Shown here piece after piece: positions 8,574 to 18,336 of a DNA stretch of 64,000 nt; positions within the stretch are counted from its first letter, which is position 1, and each line of letters begins with the position of its first letter. The stretch spans positions 1-64,000 of the forward strand of contig NBIV01000009.1 in assembly GCA_003194525.1 (NCBI GenBank). The letters are read 5' to 3'. The notes under the pieces are model-generated. The model saw only the letters and a program-made list of their open reading frames with translations. It was not told the origin of the DNA and did no database searches. The position numbers were made by a program, and so were the translations under genes. The DNA is from Gracilariopsis chorda. Lineage: Eukaryota > Rhodophyta > Florideophyceae > Gracilariales > Gracilariaceae.

Positions 8574-11054
8574 ATGCCATTGTTTCCAATTGCAGGCGTT
8601 CCCGTTTCCTTCCCCCATCAACCTTACGGCACTCAATTCGCACTGATGCACTCGGTCTTAAGCTCGGGTAAAAAACGCCAACACGCAATCATCGAATCTC
8701 CCACAGGTACAGGAAAAACGCTCGCCCTATTATTTTCGACACTCGCTCTCCGCCAATACATTGTCGATTATGAAAACCCCTTTGATGCAAGCTCGACTAC
8801 TATCCACAACGCGTGTCCATCATCTGCGTGTAGTGCTCTTAACTCAGAGGGTAATATCTATGACGATATTCATCTCCAAGACGACGACTTCGAGCCACCT
8901 AAGCACTTTGCGGATACCACATGGCAAAGGCTTGTGCATTTCCGTCCAACTTCCCACAATGCAGTCACTACAAGTAGGAATTTGTTTTCAGACCTCGTTC
9001 CAGCCCCCACCCCCACATCTTCGTCTCATCACGAGCCACATTGCGTTGAAGAATTGTCCGTCAATGCCTCTAATACTTGGGAGCCTCGGGTGTTCTACGT
9101 GACAAGAACCCACGCCCAGATATCACAAGTGGCCTTGGAACTACAGAAAACCGATTACGCACCTCGGGTAGCGATTTTAGGGTCTCGAAATGAGTACTGT
9201 ATCAATCCTCTTGTTCAGAACTCACCAATTGACAAAAAGGGCGACTTATGCAAGGCCCTCATTTACGGCGCCCGTGGTTGTCATTTTACGTCCGGAACAG
9301 ATATGCTTTGCACCTACAAGACCAAAAACCCCGAACCTTGGGATATCGAGGATTTAGTTCAACTCGGACGGAGCTTCCAAGGCTGCCCGTATTATGCGAG
9401 CCATAATCTTTTCCATAATGCTCAGTTAGTGTTCTGCCCATACAACTATGTTTTGGACAAAGTGTGCAGAAATGCACGTGGGCTCGACGTTTCTAACCAC
9501 ATCGTCATCTTCGACGAAGCTCATAATATAGAGGATCTTGCTCGCGAGTTTTCCAGCTTCGTGGTTGATATCCAAACTTTGTTTAACGCTGCTCAGCTAG
9601 CAACGGACATTCTTAGTTGTCAAAGCACTAACGAACCGTTCCACACCAGTTTGCACATCATTTCTCAAATGCTATTCAGAATGGTACATCTCAGTGAACT
9701 AGTACTGGCAGAGGATCCGGCTTTCAACACCAACCACTTCGATGAACCAATCTTCCATGGCTCTCGATTACTAAAATATTTGTCTGATGCAGACATAACC
9801 GCCGCCCAACTCCCCTCGTGGCAATCTGCAGCTACATACTTTGGAAGGTTCAACCACAGTCTTTTACCACAGCTGTTTCGCGATTTTCTTAAAACACAGA
9901 AACATCAGCGGGTCAATTCTATTCCAACCCTAAACATCGCGCAACGCCCTGGCATCACCGCTGAACAACACGTTAAGAATTCTAATATGAAACGTAATGT
10001 CCGCGCTCTGAACGAAATTCTCCAGAACGGCTTCCAATGGACGGCTCGCGTTCTCAACTCCCTCGAATACTTCTTCCGTGAGCCCGACGCATTTACCATG
10101 GCTGTCACCCGCACTTATGAAGAACACACAGGAACGAAGGTACAACTCATTTTTCTGTGCATGACCGCTTCCGTGTGTTTTAAAGATGTTGCGGAAGTCG
10201 CTCGAACGGTTATTCTAACCTCCGGTACCCTCAAACCCATGGACGCTTTGTGCTACGAAATAGGAACCCATTTCCACATACAGAGCACCCTCCCTCATGT
10301 GGCGGATGTGCAGAACCAATTATTTCTTGCTTTCGCAACCCGAGGTCCTTCCAATTACCCCTTCTCAGCCACATCTCGTGGTGCGACAAACCCCAACTTT
10401 CAACAAGAACTGGGAAACGCTCTCCTACATTATTTTCACGTTATTCCACATGGAATGCTCGTCTTTCTGCCAAGCTACACATTGCTACGAACTTTACAGA
10501 ACAGGTGGCAGAATTCCGGGATTTGGGCTTCAATGATTGCTGCAAAGCAATCTGTTCTAACAGAACCTAAAAACCGAGGACCACACTTTGACTCTGTCCT
10601 CGCATCTTACTCCCACGCAGCAAAACATAACGGTGGAGCTGTGTTATTTGCGGTGTACAGGGGTAAACTTTCTGAGGGAGTTGACTTCAAAAATGAGGCT
10701 TCTCGAGCTGTCATACTCATCGGCATCCCACTCCCATACCTCATGCACCTCCCCGTTCGCTGCAAATGAATGTGGCTTGATCGCCGAGCAACAGATGTGC
10801 AGCACAGACTATCCGTTCTCACTGGCGATGAATGGTACTACAACCAAGCCTTCAGTGCTTTAAACCAAGCGTTGGGGAGAGTGATTAGACACAAACATGA
10901 CTATGGCGCCGTCATTTGCATCGATTCCCGTTTCAAGGACGCCCGATTACACCAAAGGCTACCTTCCTGGACGCTTGCTGGTTTGAAATCAACCGACGAG
11001 GCCCACCATGCTCTAGTGAGTCAATTGAAAACTTTCTTTAGTACTACGTCGTAA
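8574..11054 (+). pseudogene. FANCJ/BRIP1-like iron-sulphur DNA helicase with one in-frame stop
   Basis: This is an XPD-family superfamily 2 helicase closest to FANCJ/BRIP1 by motif wording. ATG 8574 is followed by Walker A ESPTGTGKT (residue about 41), four cysteines of the 4Fe-4S domain (about residues 209, 226, 237 and 270) and the DEAH box FDEAHNIED (about 313). Motif V (GVDFKNEASRAVILIGIPLP) is present, and then motif VI ALNQALGRVIRH is reached only after an in-frame TGA at 10767-10769. That codon sits where relatives have Arg in a KRQY-like stretch, so CGA to TGA (one transition) explains it. Everything else is open across 826 codons. It is either a very young pseudogene, a truncated protein lacking motif VI, or a recoded or misread TGA. 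Family members unwind DNA in crosslink repair and G-quadruplex processing, which would suit a G-rich telomere. No intron is needed. Confidence 0.75.
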
Positions 11055-11566
11055 TGGACACTAAAAACCCGTTTTAATATATGTTGCAATTGCCACTCGT
11101 CTAATACACCTAGAGCTAATTCCCACAGGGAGTTCCAAACACATGGCCACTTAATCCCTTTAAAACCCCTCTCACACTAACCTATTCGGTCGATACCTAC
11201 ATTACTTATAGTGGAACTGCAACCCAGTCCCCTCCTTCAGTTTCTTCCCTGTTTGGGTACAAAAGGATGGAAGGAAACCCTAAACCGCCTAAACACGCCA
11301 CACGTAACACGCCTAGCGACCCTAGAAACCCCCAAGTAGTACGTACACACTAAGGATGTACGCAGGTTCCTACGCTATGGTTCACGTGCAGTACAAGAAC
11401 CTGGTATCTAAACACAAGAACGTCATAATACCGCGTAGTACTAAGCAAGTAAACAAACTGCACTTGCTTAAACCTCTAGTACTTCACCGAAAAACCACCA
11501 TGTGCCACATGCTTGCTAGTACTGCTCGAAAACCATGCATCGTTAGTACCCTACATGTAACAGAGG
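11055..11566. other. Subtelomeric intergenic, nothing recognised
   Basis: About 500 bp after the FANCJ-like frame. A few AAACCCTAAA words (around 11276-11284) recall the telomere. Nothing else is supported. Confidence 0.45.
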
Positions 11567-11575
11567 CTTGGGCAG

Positions 11576-11629
11576 TGTCGAGCGACACCACTGCCGTTGC
11601 GCGACAGGAACGTGTTCCTGTCATGCGAC
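11576..11629. repeat. Nested-palindrome subtelomeric repeat, copy 5
   Basis: The left outer arm TGTCGAGCGACAC (11576-11588) is identical to that of copy 1. The inner palindrome is GCGACAGGAAC-gt-GTTCCTGTC, followed by an imperfect arm TGCG. It is the first half of a block that recurs about 390 bp downstream in decayed form. Confidence 0.75.
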
Positions 11630-11708
11630 GCATGTGTAAAGTTCCTCTGCACTGTGTGCTTATGAACCTCACCAATCCATTGCCACGTGTCACCACATTC
11701 TCTGCTTT

Positions 11709-11760
11709 GTCGCGCGACACACCTCCGCGTGCACGACAGGAACGTGTTCCTGTCGTGCAC
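11709..11760. repeat. Nested-palindrome subtelomeric repeat, copy 6 (perfect core)
   Basis: The core has perfect 15-bp arms, GTGCACGACAGGAAC (11729-11743) and its inverse complement (11746-11760), separated only by GT. The upstream word TGTCGCGCGACA (11709-11720) is itself self-complementary. This is the best-preserved inner palindrome and defines the family consensus. Confidence 0.8.
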
Positions 11761-11956
11761 AAACAAACGGTCGCGTGCAAAAACCCCTATTCCTATAACC
11801 CCCAGCCCATTGCGTACTCCCCCGTAATCAACTTACACGACATTAGTAGTAATGTATATGCCCAATATAAACTACTGCTACAGATTTACGTAAAAGCCCT
11901 AAGTTTCGGCACCCCTACAACCATGGATAGATGTTACAAAAATACGTCTAACAAAC

Positions 11957-12150
11957 GACTCCGGCAGTGTCTAGTGAGACAACCACCGTTGCACAACAAG
12001 AGTGTTTCCGTGTCGCCGAACGCGAATGTAGAGTTCCTGTACACTCTAAGCTCATACTAGTGAACCACCGTGTACCACGTGTCGGAACATTGTCTGCTGA
12101 AATACCTGACACGCCTCACTTTGCGCGACACGAACGCTGTCCTGTCGCGA
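11957..12150. repeat. Decayed second copy of the paired palindromic block
   Basis: The block starting with GGCAGTGTC at 11571 recurs here at 11963 with many substitutions: GGCAGTGTCTAGTGAGAC, then TTCCTGTACACTC, CCACGTGTC, and a second palindrome CGCGACA..CTGTCGCG at 12124-12149. The spacing of the two palindromes is kept, so the whole block of about 390 bp was duplicated and then drifted. Confidence 0.6.
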
Positions 12151-12217
12151 ACAAACTAAACGTCGCGTGCACATCTCGCTTTTTGTATAACAAAAACCCC
12201 TTCGATGCTGCCCCTTG

Positions 12218-13678
12218 AGCAATTTTTTGGCCTTTTGTCGTAAACTGCCAGCACACTGATATAAGAAAAAACCCCTATTGTCAAAAACCCCAAAGTTTCA
12301 GCAGGTCTACGGGTTTGGATTTAGAACCTCTCCGTTTACACAGACCCTAAAAACCCCTATACATAAAACATGTATTTTTCAATACTCTAAAGCCCCTAAA
12401 AGCCCAAAGCATTATAGACTCTCACAAAACCCCTAAAATCACCATCGGTCCTATTACGAACCCCTAACTTCTTTGGAGGTGTAGAAACCCCTATCCAAGT
12501 TTAAAACCGCTAAAACTGCAAACCCTAAACCATTTCTGGTACATAGTACAGCTATACGAAACACCCCCAAAGCTAGAACAAGTTCTCCCGAAAATCACTA
12601 AGATGTCTTCATTTGTACAGTCCACTAAAAAGGGTAAAACCTCTTAGCCTAGATGAAAACCACTAATAGAAACCCCCTAAAAACCCTATTCTAATCTGTA
12701 CAGCTAGATGTGAAAACACCCAAAAGCCTAAGCACGTTCCCCTAAAGCCCCTAAAGAACTCTGCGTGATAAGAATCCACTAAAAACCCCAAAAAACCCCT
12801 AATACATAGGACACTATAAAACCGTAAACTTTCAAAGCCGCTGTAAAACCCCTAAACTCTATTCTAAAAACCCCGCTACCTTAGAATCCACTGAAAACCT
12901 CTAAAAACCTGTAGCATACATAGGACACCATGTAACCGTAAACTTTCAAAGCCGCTGTAAAACCCCTAAACTCTATTCTAAAAACCCCGCTACCTTAGAC
13001 CAGGACACCATGTAACCGTAAACCTTCAAAGCCGCTGTAAAACCCCTAAACTCTATTCTAAAAACCCCGCTACCTTAGAACAGCTTCCCTTCCGAAGCGT
13101 AATGAACGCTAAAACCACATATCCAACATGAACAATCCAATCTTACCCCCCTCAACAAACACAAAAGTGCTACGACCGCTCTGCGAAGCCTCATATGTCT
13201 CGGGAGCGAAGAAAAACGCAGCTCAGATTGAGCATTTGCGCTTCACTTACACAAGCATAACCACTTGCACGCGTCTGACGGAATACGCGAAAAACGTTGT
13301 CCTAGAGCACATTCATTTTGGCACGGGGAATGCCTTTACGTACCTCGAAAACCCGCTTTTGTGGTGCACGCACCAGGCACGTGCCAAATCCTTCCAAAAC
13401 CATGTCCTAGGGGGGGTGAAAAATATTAATTTTTTGAACCCAGGACAACGTTTTTGCAAAACGCTGTCCTGTATACTCTGCGTCCACATTTTTCAGCCGT
13501 CCGGAATGTATCATACAGTGCCTACAGGACAACGTTCTCCACACAAGGGGTCAAAAATGCACATACACGCGCATACAGCGTTTCCACCACTAGGTCAACA
13601 TTCTGTGTCAGTACGTTGCCCAAGCCGACACCGCCTAAAACGCTGTCGTAGCCCATACTTACAAGTAACACTACTATA
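12218..13678. repeat. Subtelomeric tandem unit 1 (about 1.46 kb)
   Basis: The unit starts AGCAATTTTTTGG. Its first half (12218-13080) is crowded with AAAACCCCTAAA-type words, an interstitial telomere-like tract in the same orientation as the chromosome end. Within it a short minisatellite starting AGGACAC occurs three times (12808, 12922, 13002). The second half (13128-13679) contains an open frame of 183 codons and an imperfect hairpin AGGACAACG..ACGCTGTCCT (about 13442-13470). The frame is not conserved as protein in the third copy, so I do not call a gene. Confidence 0.85.
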
Positions 13679-15059
13679 AGCAATTTTTTGGCCTTTTGTC
13701 GTAAATTGCCAGCACACTGATATAAGAAAAAACCCCTATTGTCAAAAACCCCAAAGTTTCAGCAGGTCTACGGGTTTGGATTTAGAACCTCTCCGTTTAC
13801 ACAGACCCTAAAAACCCCTAAACATAAAACATGTATTTTTCAATACTCTAAAGCCCCTAAAAGCCCAAAGCATTATAGACTCTCACAAAACCCCTAAAAT
13901 CACCATCGGTCCTATTACGAACCCCTAACTCCTTTGGAGGTGTAGAAACCCCTATCCAAGTTTAAAACCGCTAAAACTGCAAACCCTAAACCATTTCTGG
14001 TACATAGTATAGCTATACGAAACACCCCCAAAGCTAGAACAAGTTCTCCCGAAAATCACTAAGATGTCTTCATTTGTACAGTGCCCTAAAAAGGGTAAAA
14101 CCTCTTAGCCTAGATGGAAACCACTAATAGAAACCCCCTAAAAACCCTATTCTAATCTGTACAGCTATATGTGGAAACACCCAAAAGCCTAAGCACGTTC
14201 CCCTAAAGCCCCTAAAGAACTCTGCGTGATAAGAATCCACTAAAAACCCCAAAAAACCCTAATATATAGGACACTATAAAACCGTAAACTTTCAAAGCCG
14301 TTGTAAAACCCCTAAACTCTATTCTGAAAACCCCGCTACCTTAGAATCCACTAAAAACCTCTAAAACCCTGTAGCATACATAGGACACCATGTAACCGTA
14401 AACTTTCAAAGCCGCTGTAAAACCCCTAAACTCTATTCTAAAAACCCCGCTACCTTAGAACAGCTTCCCTTCCGAAGCGTAATGAACGCTAAAACCACAT
14501 ATCCAACATGAACAATCCAATCTTACCCCCCTCAACAAACACAAAAGTGCTACGACCGCTCTGCGAAGCCTCATATGTCTCGGGAGCGAAGAAAAACGCA
14601 GCTCAGATTGAGCATTTGCGCTTCACTTACACAAGCATAACCACTTGCACGCGTCTGACGGAATACGCGAAAAACGTTGTCCTAGAGCACATTCATTTTG
14701 GCACGGGGAATGCCTTTACGTACCTCGAAAACCCGCTTTTGTGGTGCACGCACCAGGCACGTGCCAAATCCTTCCAAAACCATGTCCTAGGGGGGGTGAA
14801 AAATATTAATTTTTTGAACCCAGGACAACGTTTTTGCAAAACGCTGTCCTGTATAATTTGCGTACACATTTTTCAGCCGTCCGGAATGTATCATACAGTG
14901 CCTACAGGACAACGTTCTCCACACAAGGGGTCAAAAATGCACATACACGCGCATACAGCGTTTCCACCACTAGGTCAACGTTCTGTGTCAGTACGTTGCC
15001 CAAGCCGACACCGCCTAAAACGCTGTCCTAGCCCATACTTACAAGTAACACTACTATAA
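13679..15059. repeat. Subtelomeric tandem unit 2 (about 1.38 kb)
   Basis: A second, nearly identical copy of the preceding unit, starting AGCAATTTTTTGG. It is 80 bp shorter because the AGGACAC minisatellite has two copies instead of three. Differences from unit 1 are a handful of scattered substitutions, so the duplication or a gene conversion is recent. Confidence 0.85.
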
Positions 15060-15570
15060 GTGCTAAGACGGGTCTTCGAAGCCCCATATGTCTCAAGAGC
15101 GAAGACAAACGCAGCTCAGACAGATCATTTGCGCTTCAATTACACAAGCATAACCACTTGCACGCGTCTGGCGAAATACGCGAAGAACATTGTCCCAAAG
15201 CACGTTCATTTTGGCACGGAGCATGCCTTTACGGACCTCAAAAACCCACTTTTGTGGTGCACGCACCAGGCACGTGCCAAATCTTTCCAAAACCATGTCC
15301 TAGGGGGGTTGAAAAATATTAATTTTTTGAACCCAGGACAACGTTTTTGGAAAACGCTATTCTGTAAAATCTGTGTCCACATTTTTCAGCCCATTCAGAA
15401 TGTATCATATAGTACCTAAAGGACAACGTACTCCACACAAGGGGTCAAAAATGCACATACAGGCGCATACAGCGTTTCCACCACTAGTTCAAAATTCTGT
15501 GTCCGTACCATGCCCAAGCCGACACCGCTTAAAACGCTGTCCTAGCCCATACTTACAAGTAACGCTACTA
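15060..15570. repeat. Partial, diverged third copy of the subtelomeric unit
   Basis: This matches 13168-13678 and 14548-15058 but has diverged by roughly a tenth of its bases. The hairpin AGGACAACG..AAAACGCTATTCT is still visible though decayed. Substitutions fall freely on replacement sites, which argues against a conserved protein in the unit. Confidence 0.75.
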
Positions 15571-17558
15571 GAAAGAGCTTATGCTACTGGTTATCTTAAG
15601 TACACCTGCGGGAACGCGACTAGCGGGCAGGAGGAATCGATGCTAATGAAAAGTCACTACTCGAGTGTGACCCGAATCATTACGACCAATAGAAAATTTC
15701 GGCAAAGCCTTCGGCCGCCCTGGTGGGCAAACTTTTTCAAAGGCTTCCTGGAGGCTCCATCTTGCGACTTCAGGTGGCAGTGAGGTGTGGTAACGCGGAT
15801 GATTGTAACAAGCGTGACCTCTGAGCCTCCCTGGATGCTCAACTAAAGTGTAGAGCCAGGTTATCCAGCGGACATTTTGGCAGCGCTTCCGGCCGCCCTA
15901 TCGGATAACGTTTCCTGAGAGACTTCCTTGGGGTATCTCGCAGGCTGGCAGTAGTCTTTTACTCTAGGAACGTGGCGCAACGGCTCCAATGGATAAGATC
16001 GGGCCCACGCAGGCTGGGTACGACGGCGAACGCAAAACAATGGACATGCGATTTCAGTGGAACTTCGCAGTGTTTGCCGTTGGTTACACTACTGTGCGAG
16101 CGCGTTTGCGAGGCATCTACGAACGAGCGCGACGCGCAGCCAGCCAAATGCGAGAGAGTTGTTCGTAGAGGAACGTTTATGAGGCGGCAAAGTCTGGGTG
16201 GGGTGGTATGTGATATAGTGAGCCTGCCAGGACAGCGCCTGCATGGGTTTGGGCCCCTATGGGCCAGGCGCATTGCAGGAGTGTGCCAAGTAGTGACACA
16301 CGTGTCTTTTGGCAGGTCCCAGTGGTATTTTAATGTCTAACTTGTAGTATTTGCACCATAGAGAGTGTACGTAGTACACGCGATGCACTGCTTGACAGCG
16401 CACCACACTGGAGGTCGAGGCGCCGCGCAGCCCATACTCAGGCTGCTCGAGGTGCACCTCCCTCCAGAGGTAAAGTCAGAGACCCTCTTGGCTCCTTCCA
16501 TCTTCTTTGGTAGTAGCGCCATAATCCTTAAGTTATACAAGTCGCTGTTACGCTGCTCGCCGTCTCCTGTAGGCACGGCACTCAACACTGACCCAGCGCA
16601 CCTTTGTGCCAGTAGTCTCGCCGTTGGCGGCTATACTTTGGACCTTTTCCTACGTAGGTAGTGCAACGTGCCACTATACTACAAAAAGGACGGCCTAAAC
16701 AATAATATCTCAAAACGGAAATATTTTGTGGTAAGACACGTGTTTATAACATCGGCACTCGGGCATGAAGCACTCAAAGAAGTTCTTATCCAACGGTTAG
16801 GAAATCAGTAGTCTTGGGTATTTTCTTTTACTTTTGTTGCATACCGATGGTAAGTAAAAGGAACCTCCCAGAAGTAAGTTTAGTCTGGGAGCTTTCCCGC
16901 TCTTGCGTGCCTTTGCCCTTGTGGGGCGACCTCTCAGAACTTCTTTAGGGCTTACCAGAAGAAGTGATTTCATCATCGAGGTCAGTGATTGCGGGCAGGT
17001 TCTTCGTTCTTTTTTTTATTCGTCATTTCATGAGCTCTTCACGCTCTGCGCATTGCTTCCAATTCTAAGACCACTGTGGGAAATGGCTTCATACTCCTCA
17101 TTCTTCTCCGCTGTTTAGTATACAGCGCTCAAGAGCCATTCCAGCTGCGCTTCGTCCTCCTTGCTACCTTCAGGCAGTACTTAGCGCAGTTGCATGTCAT
17201 TTCCCTTTCTCTTTCGGGCCTGAATCTCTTGTAGAACGCTTTCTGTGAACTTTTTAGGTCGTTTTATCTCCACTTGCACTATGCCCAACATCTTCGTGAC
17301 CGTTTATCATGCTGTTCTCTCTTTTCTGCTGTATTTTTTTCTTGATCCTGACCAGGCGCTTTCTAGAGTGTTGGATGTTAGTAACCTCTTCATCGTTGCT
17401 ATAATCAGATGAACTGTTCTTCACCGTTTCATAAGTCGTGCCCATATGTTGCAATCCAGTCTTTACGCGATAAGAAGATGCGCATTTACTACTCCCACTG
17501 TAGTCGTCCCCGAATCTTGGTTCCTTACTCAAAAATTCGGCTGCATGTATTTAAAGAC
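15571..17558. other. Subtelomere-to-element gap, nothing coding recognised
   Basis: Two kilobases without a convincing gene. A weak direct repeat exists: GGCAAAGCCTTCGGCCGCCC at about 15701 and GGCAGCGCTTCCGGCCGCCC at about 15874, each followed by a loosely similar tract of about 60 bp. Short open frames of 60-120 codons in all directions show no recognisable motifs. A word like tRNA D-arm sequence (GTGGCGCAACGG, 15972) has no matching cloverleaf. Confidence 0.45.
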
Positions 17559-17563
17559 GTTCC

Positions 17564-18336
17564 TGTAGTGCAATACCCCGAGATGGGAGCAGACACACAA
17601 GGGTGTTCGACGTCCTCCTCTGTGAGGGTAGCGCAGCGGCAAAACAACCTGTGGTGAGCATACGAAGCCGGGTGTGAGACCGGGAATCACCGTCACGACT
17701 AGCGTACAGGTGTAGAAACCAAGACAGACCACGAAGTGGGAAAGCGGAAAATGCAGCGACACACGAGTGGTGGGCGAAGCGCAAGAGCGGTGCGGTGTCC
17801 ACACGAGTGGGGCGGTGGTAGCGGAGCAACGGTAATCACCCGTAGTCGCAGAAACAACGACACCTGTATACGGGACAAAATAACAATGACCGCTGTAAAA
17901 GCGTGCACAGAAACAACCACATTAGTGGTAAGAATGTGCTGAAGCTCAACGAGGTGGGTAACTACGCCTTCACAGGATGGCGTCTTTCCAGATGGAGGTG
18001 GACACTCACCAGGGAACCAGAGTTAGAGCCAGACACTCGGTTGTTGCGTTTACTTTGACCCGGGCAGCCGGAGCTCACACACATAAGTAGTGATGGCCCA
18101 CGCCCTGACAGTACAGTAGTAATTAAGTAATAATATCCCTAAGGGGGTGCGAAACTCTACACACGTGTGGCACAAGCCAGGAATGCTGTACACTACACTT
18201 ATCAACCAAATTGGGGCCCTTCAAACGGAAACAACATACCGGTGTAACACTCATACTCCATGGTAGAGAGGCTAGCATTGCCAACGCGGAATATGACTGC
18301 ACCACGTGCTGATACCGCTATTAGCGTTGCACTTCA
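17564..18336 (-). repeat. LTR (3' LTR of the minus-strand element)
   Basis: 773 bp, starting TG and ending CA on the plus strand, matched base for base in length by the copy at 28316-29088. A purine-rich tract on the element strand, GGGGGAGA, lies directly beside it at 18337-18344 and would be the polypurine primer. Confidence 0.9.

Noticed and set aside
8574-11054. Selenocysteine or a reassigned TGA as the default reading of the FANCJ-like gene
   Set aside because: Neighbouring genes in the same region are also damaged and the position is a basic residue in relatives, so a simple nonsense change is more likely; kept only as an alternative.
11356-12060. 234-codon frame near 11.4 kb
   Set aside because: It crosses several palindromic repeats and both strands are open there. 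No motif is present.
13128-15059. Two 183-codon frames in the tandem subtelomeric units as a duplicated gene
   Set aside because: The third copy differs mostly at replacement positions and loses the frame's ends, and the frame runs through hairpins. It looks like a repeat, not a protein under selection.
15972-16020. GTGGCGCAACGG as part of a tRNA
   Set aside because: No acceptor stem, anticodon arm or T-arm at the right distances.
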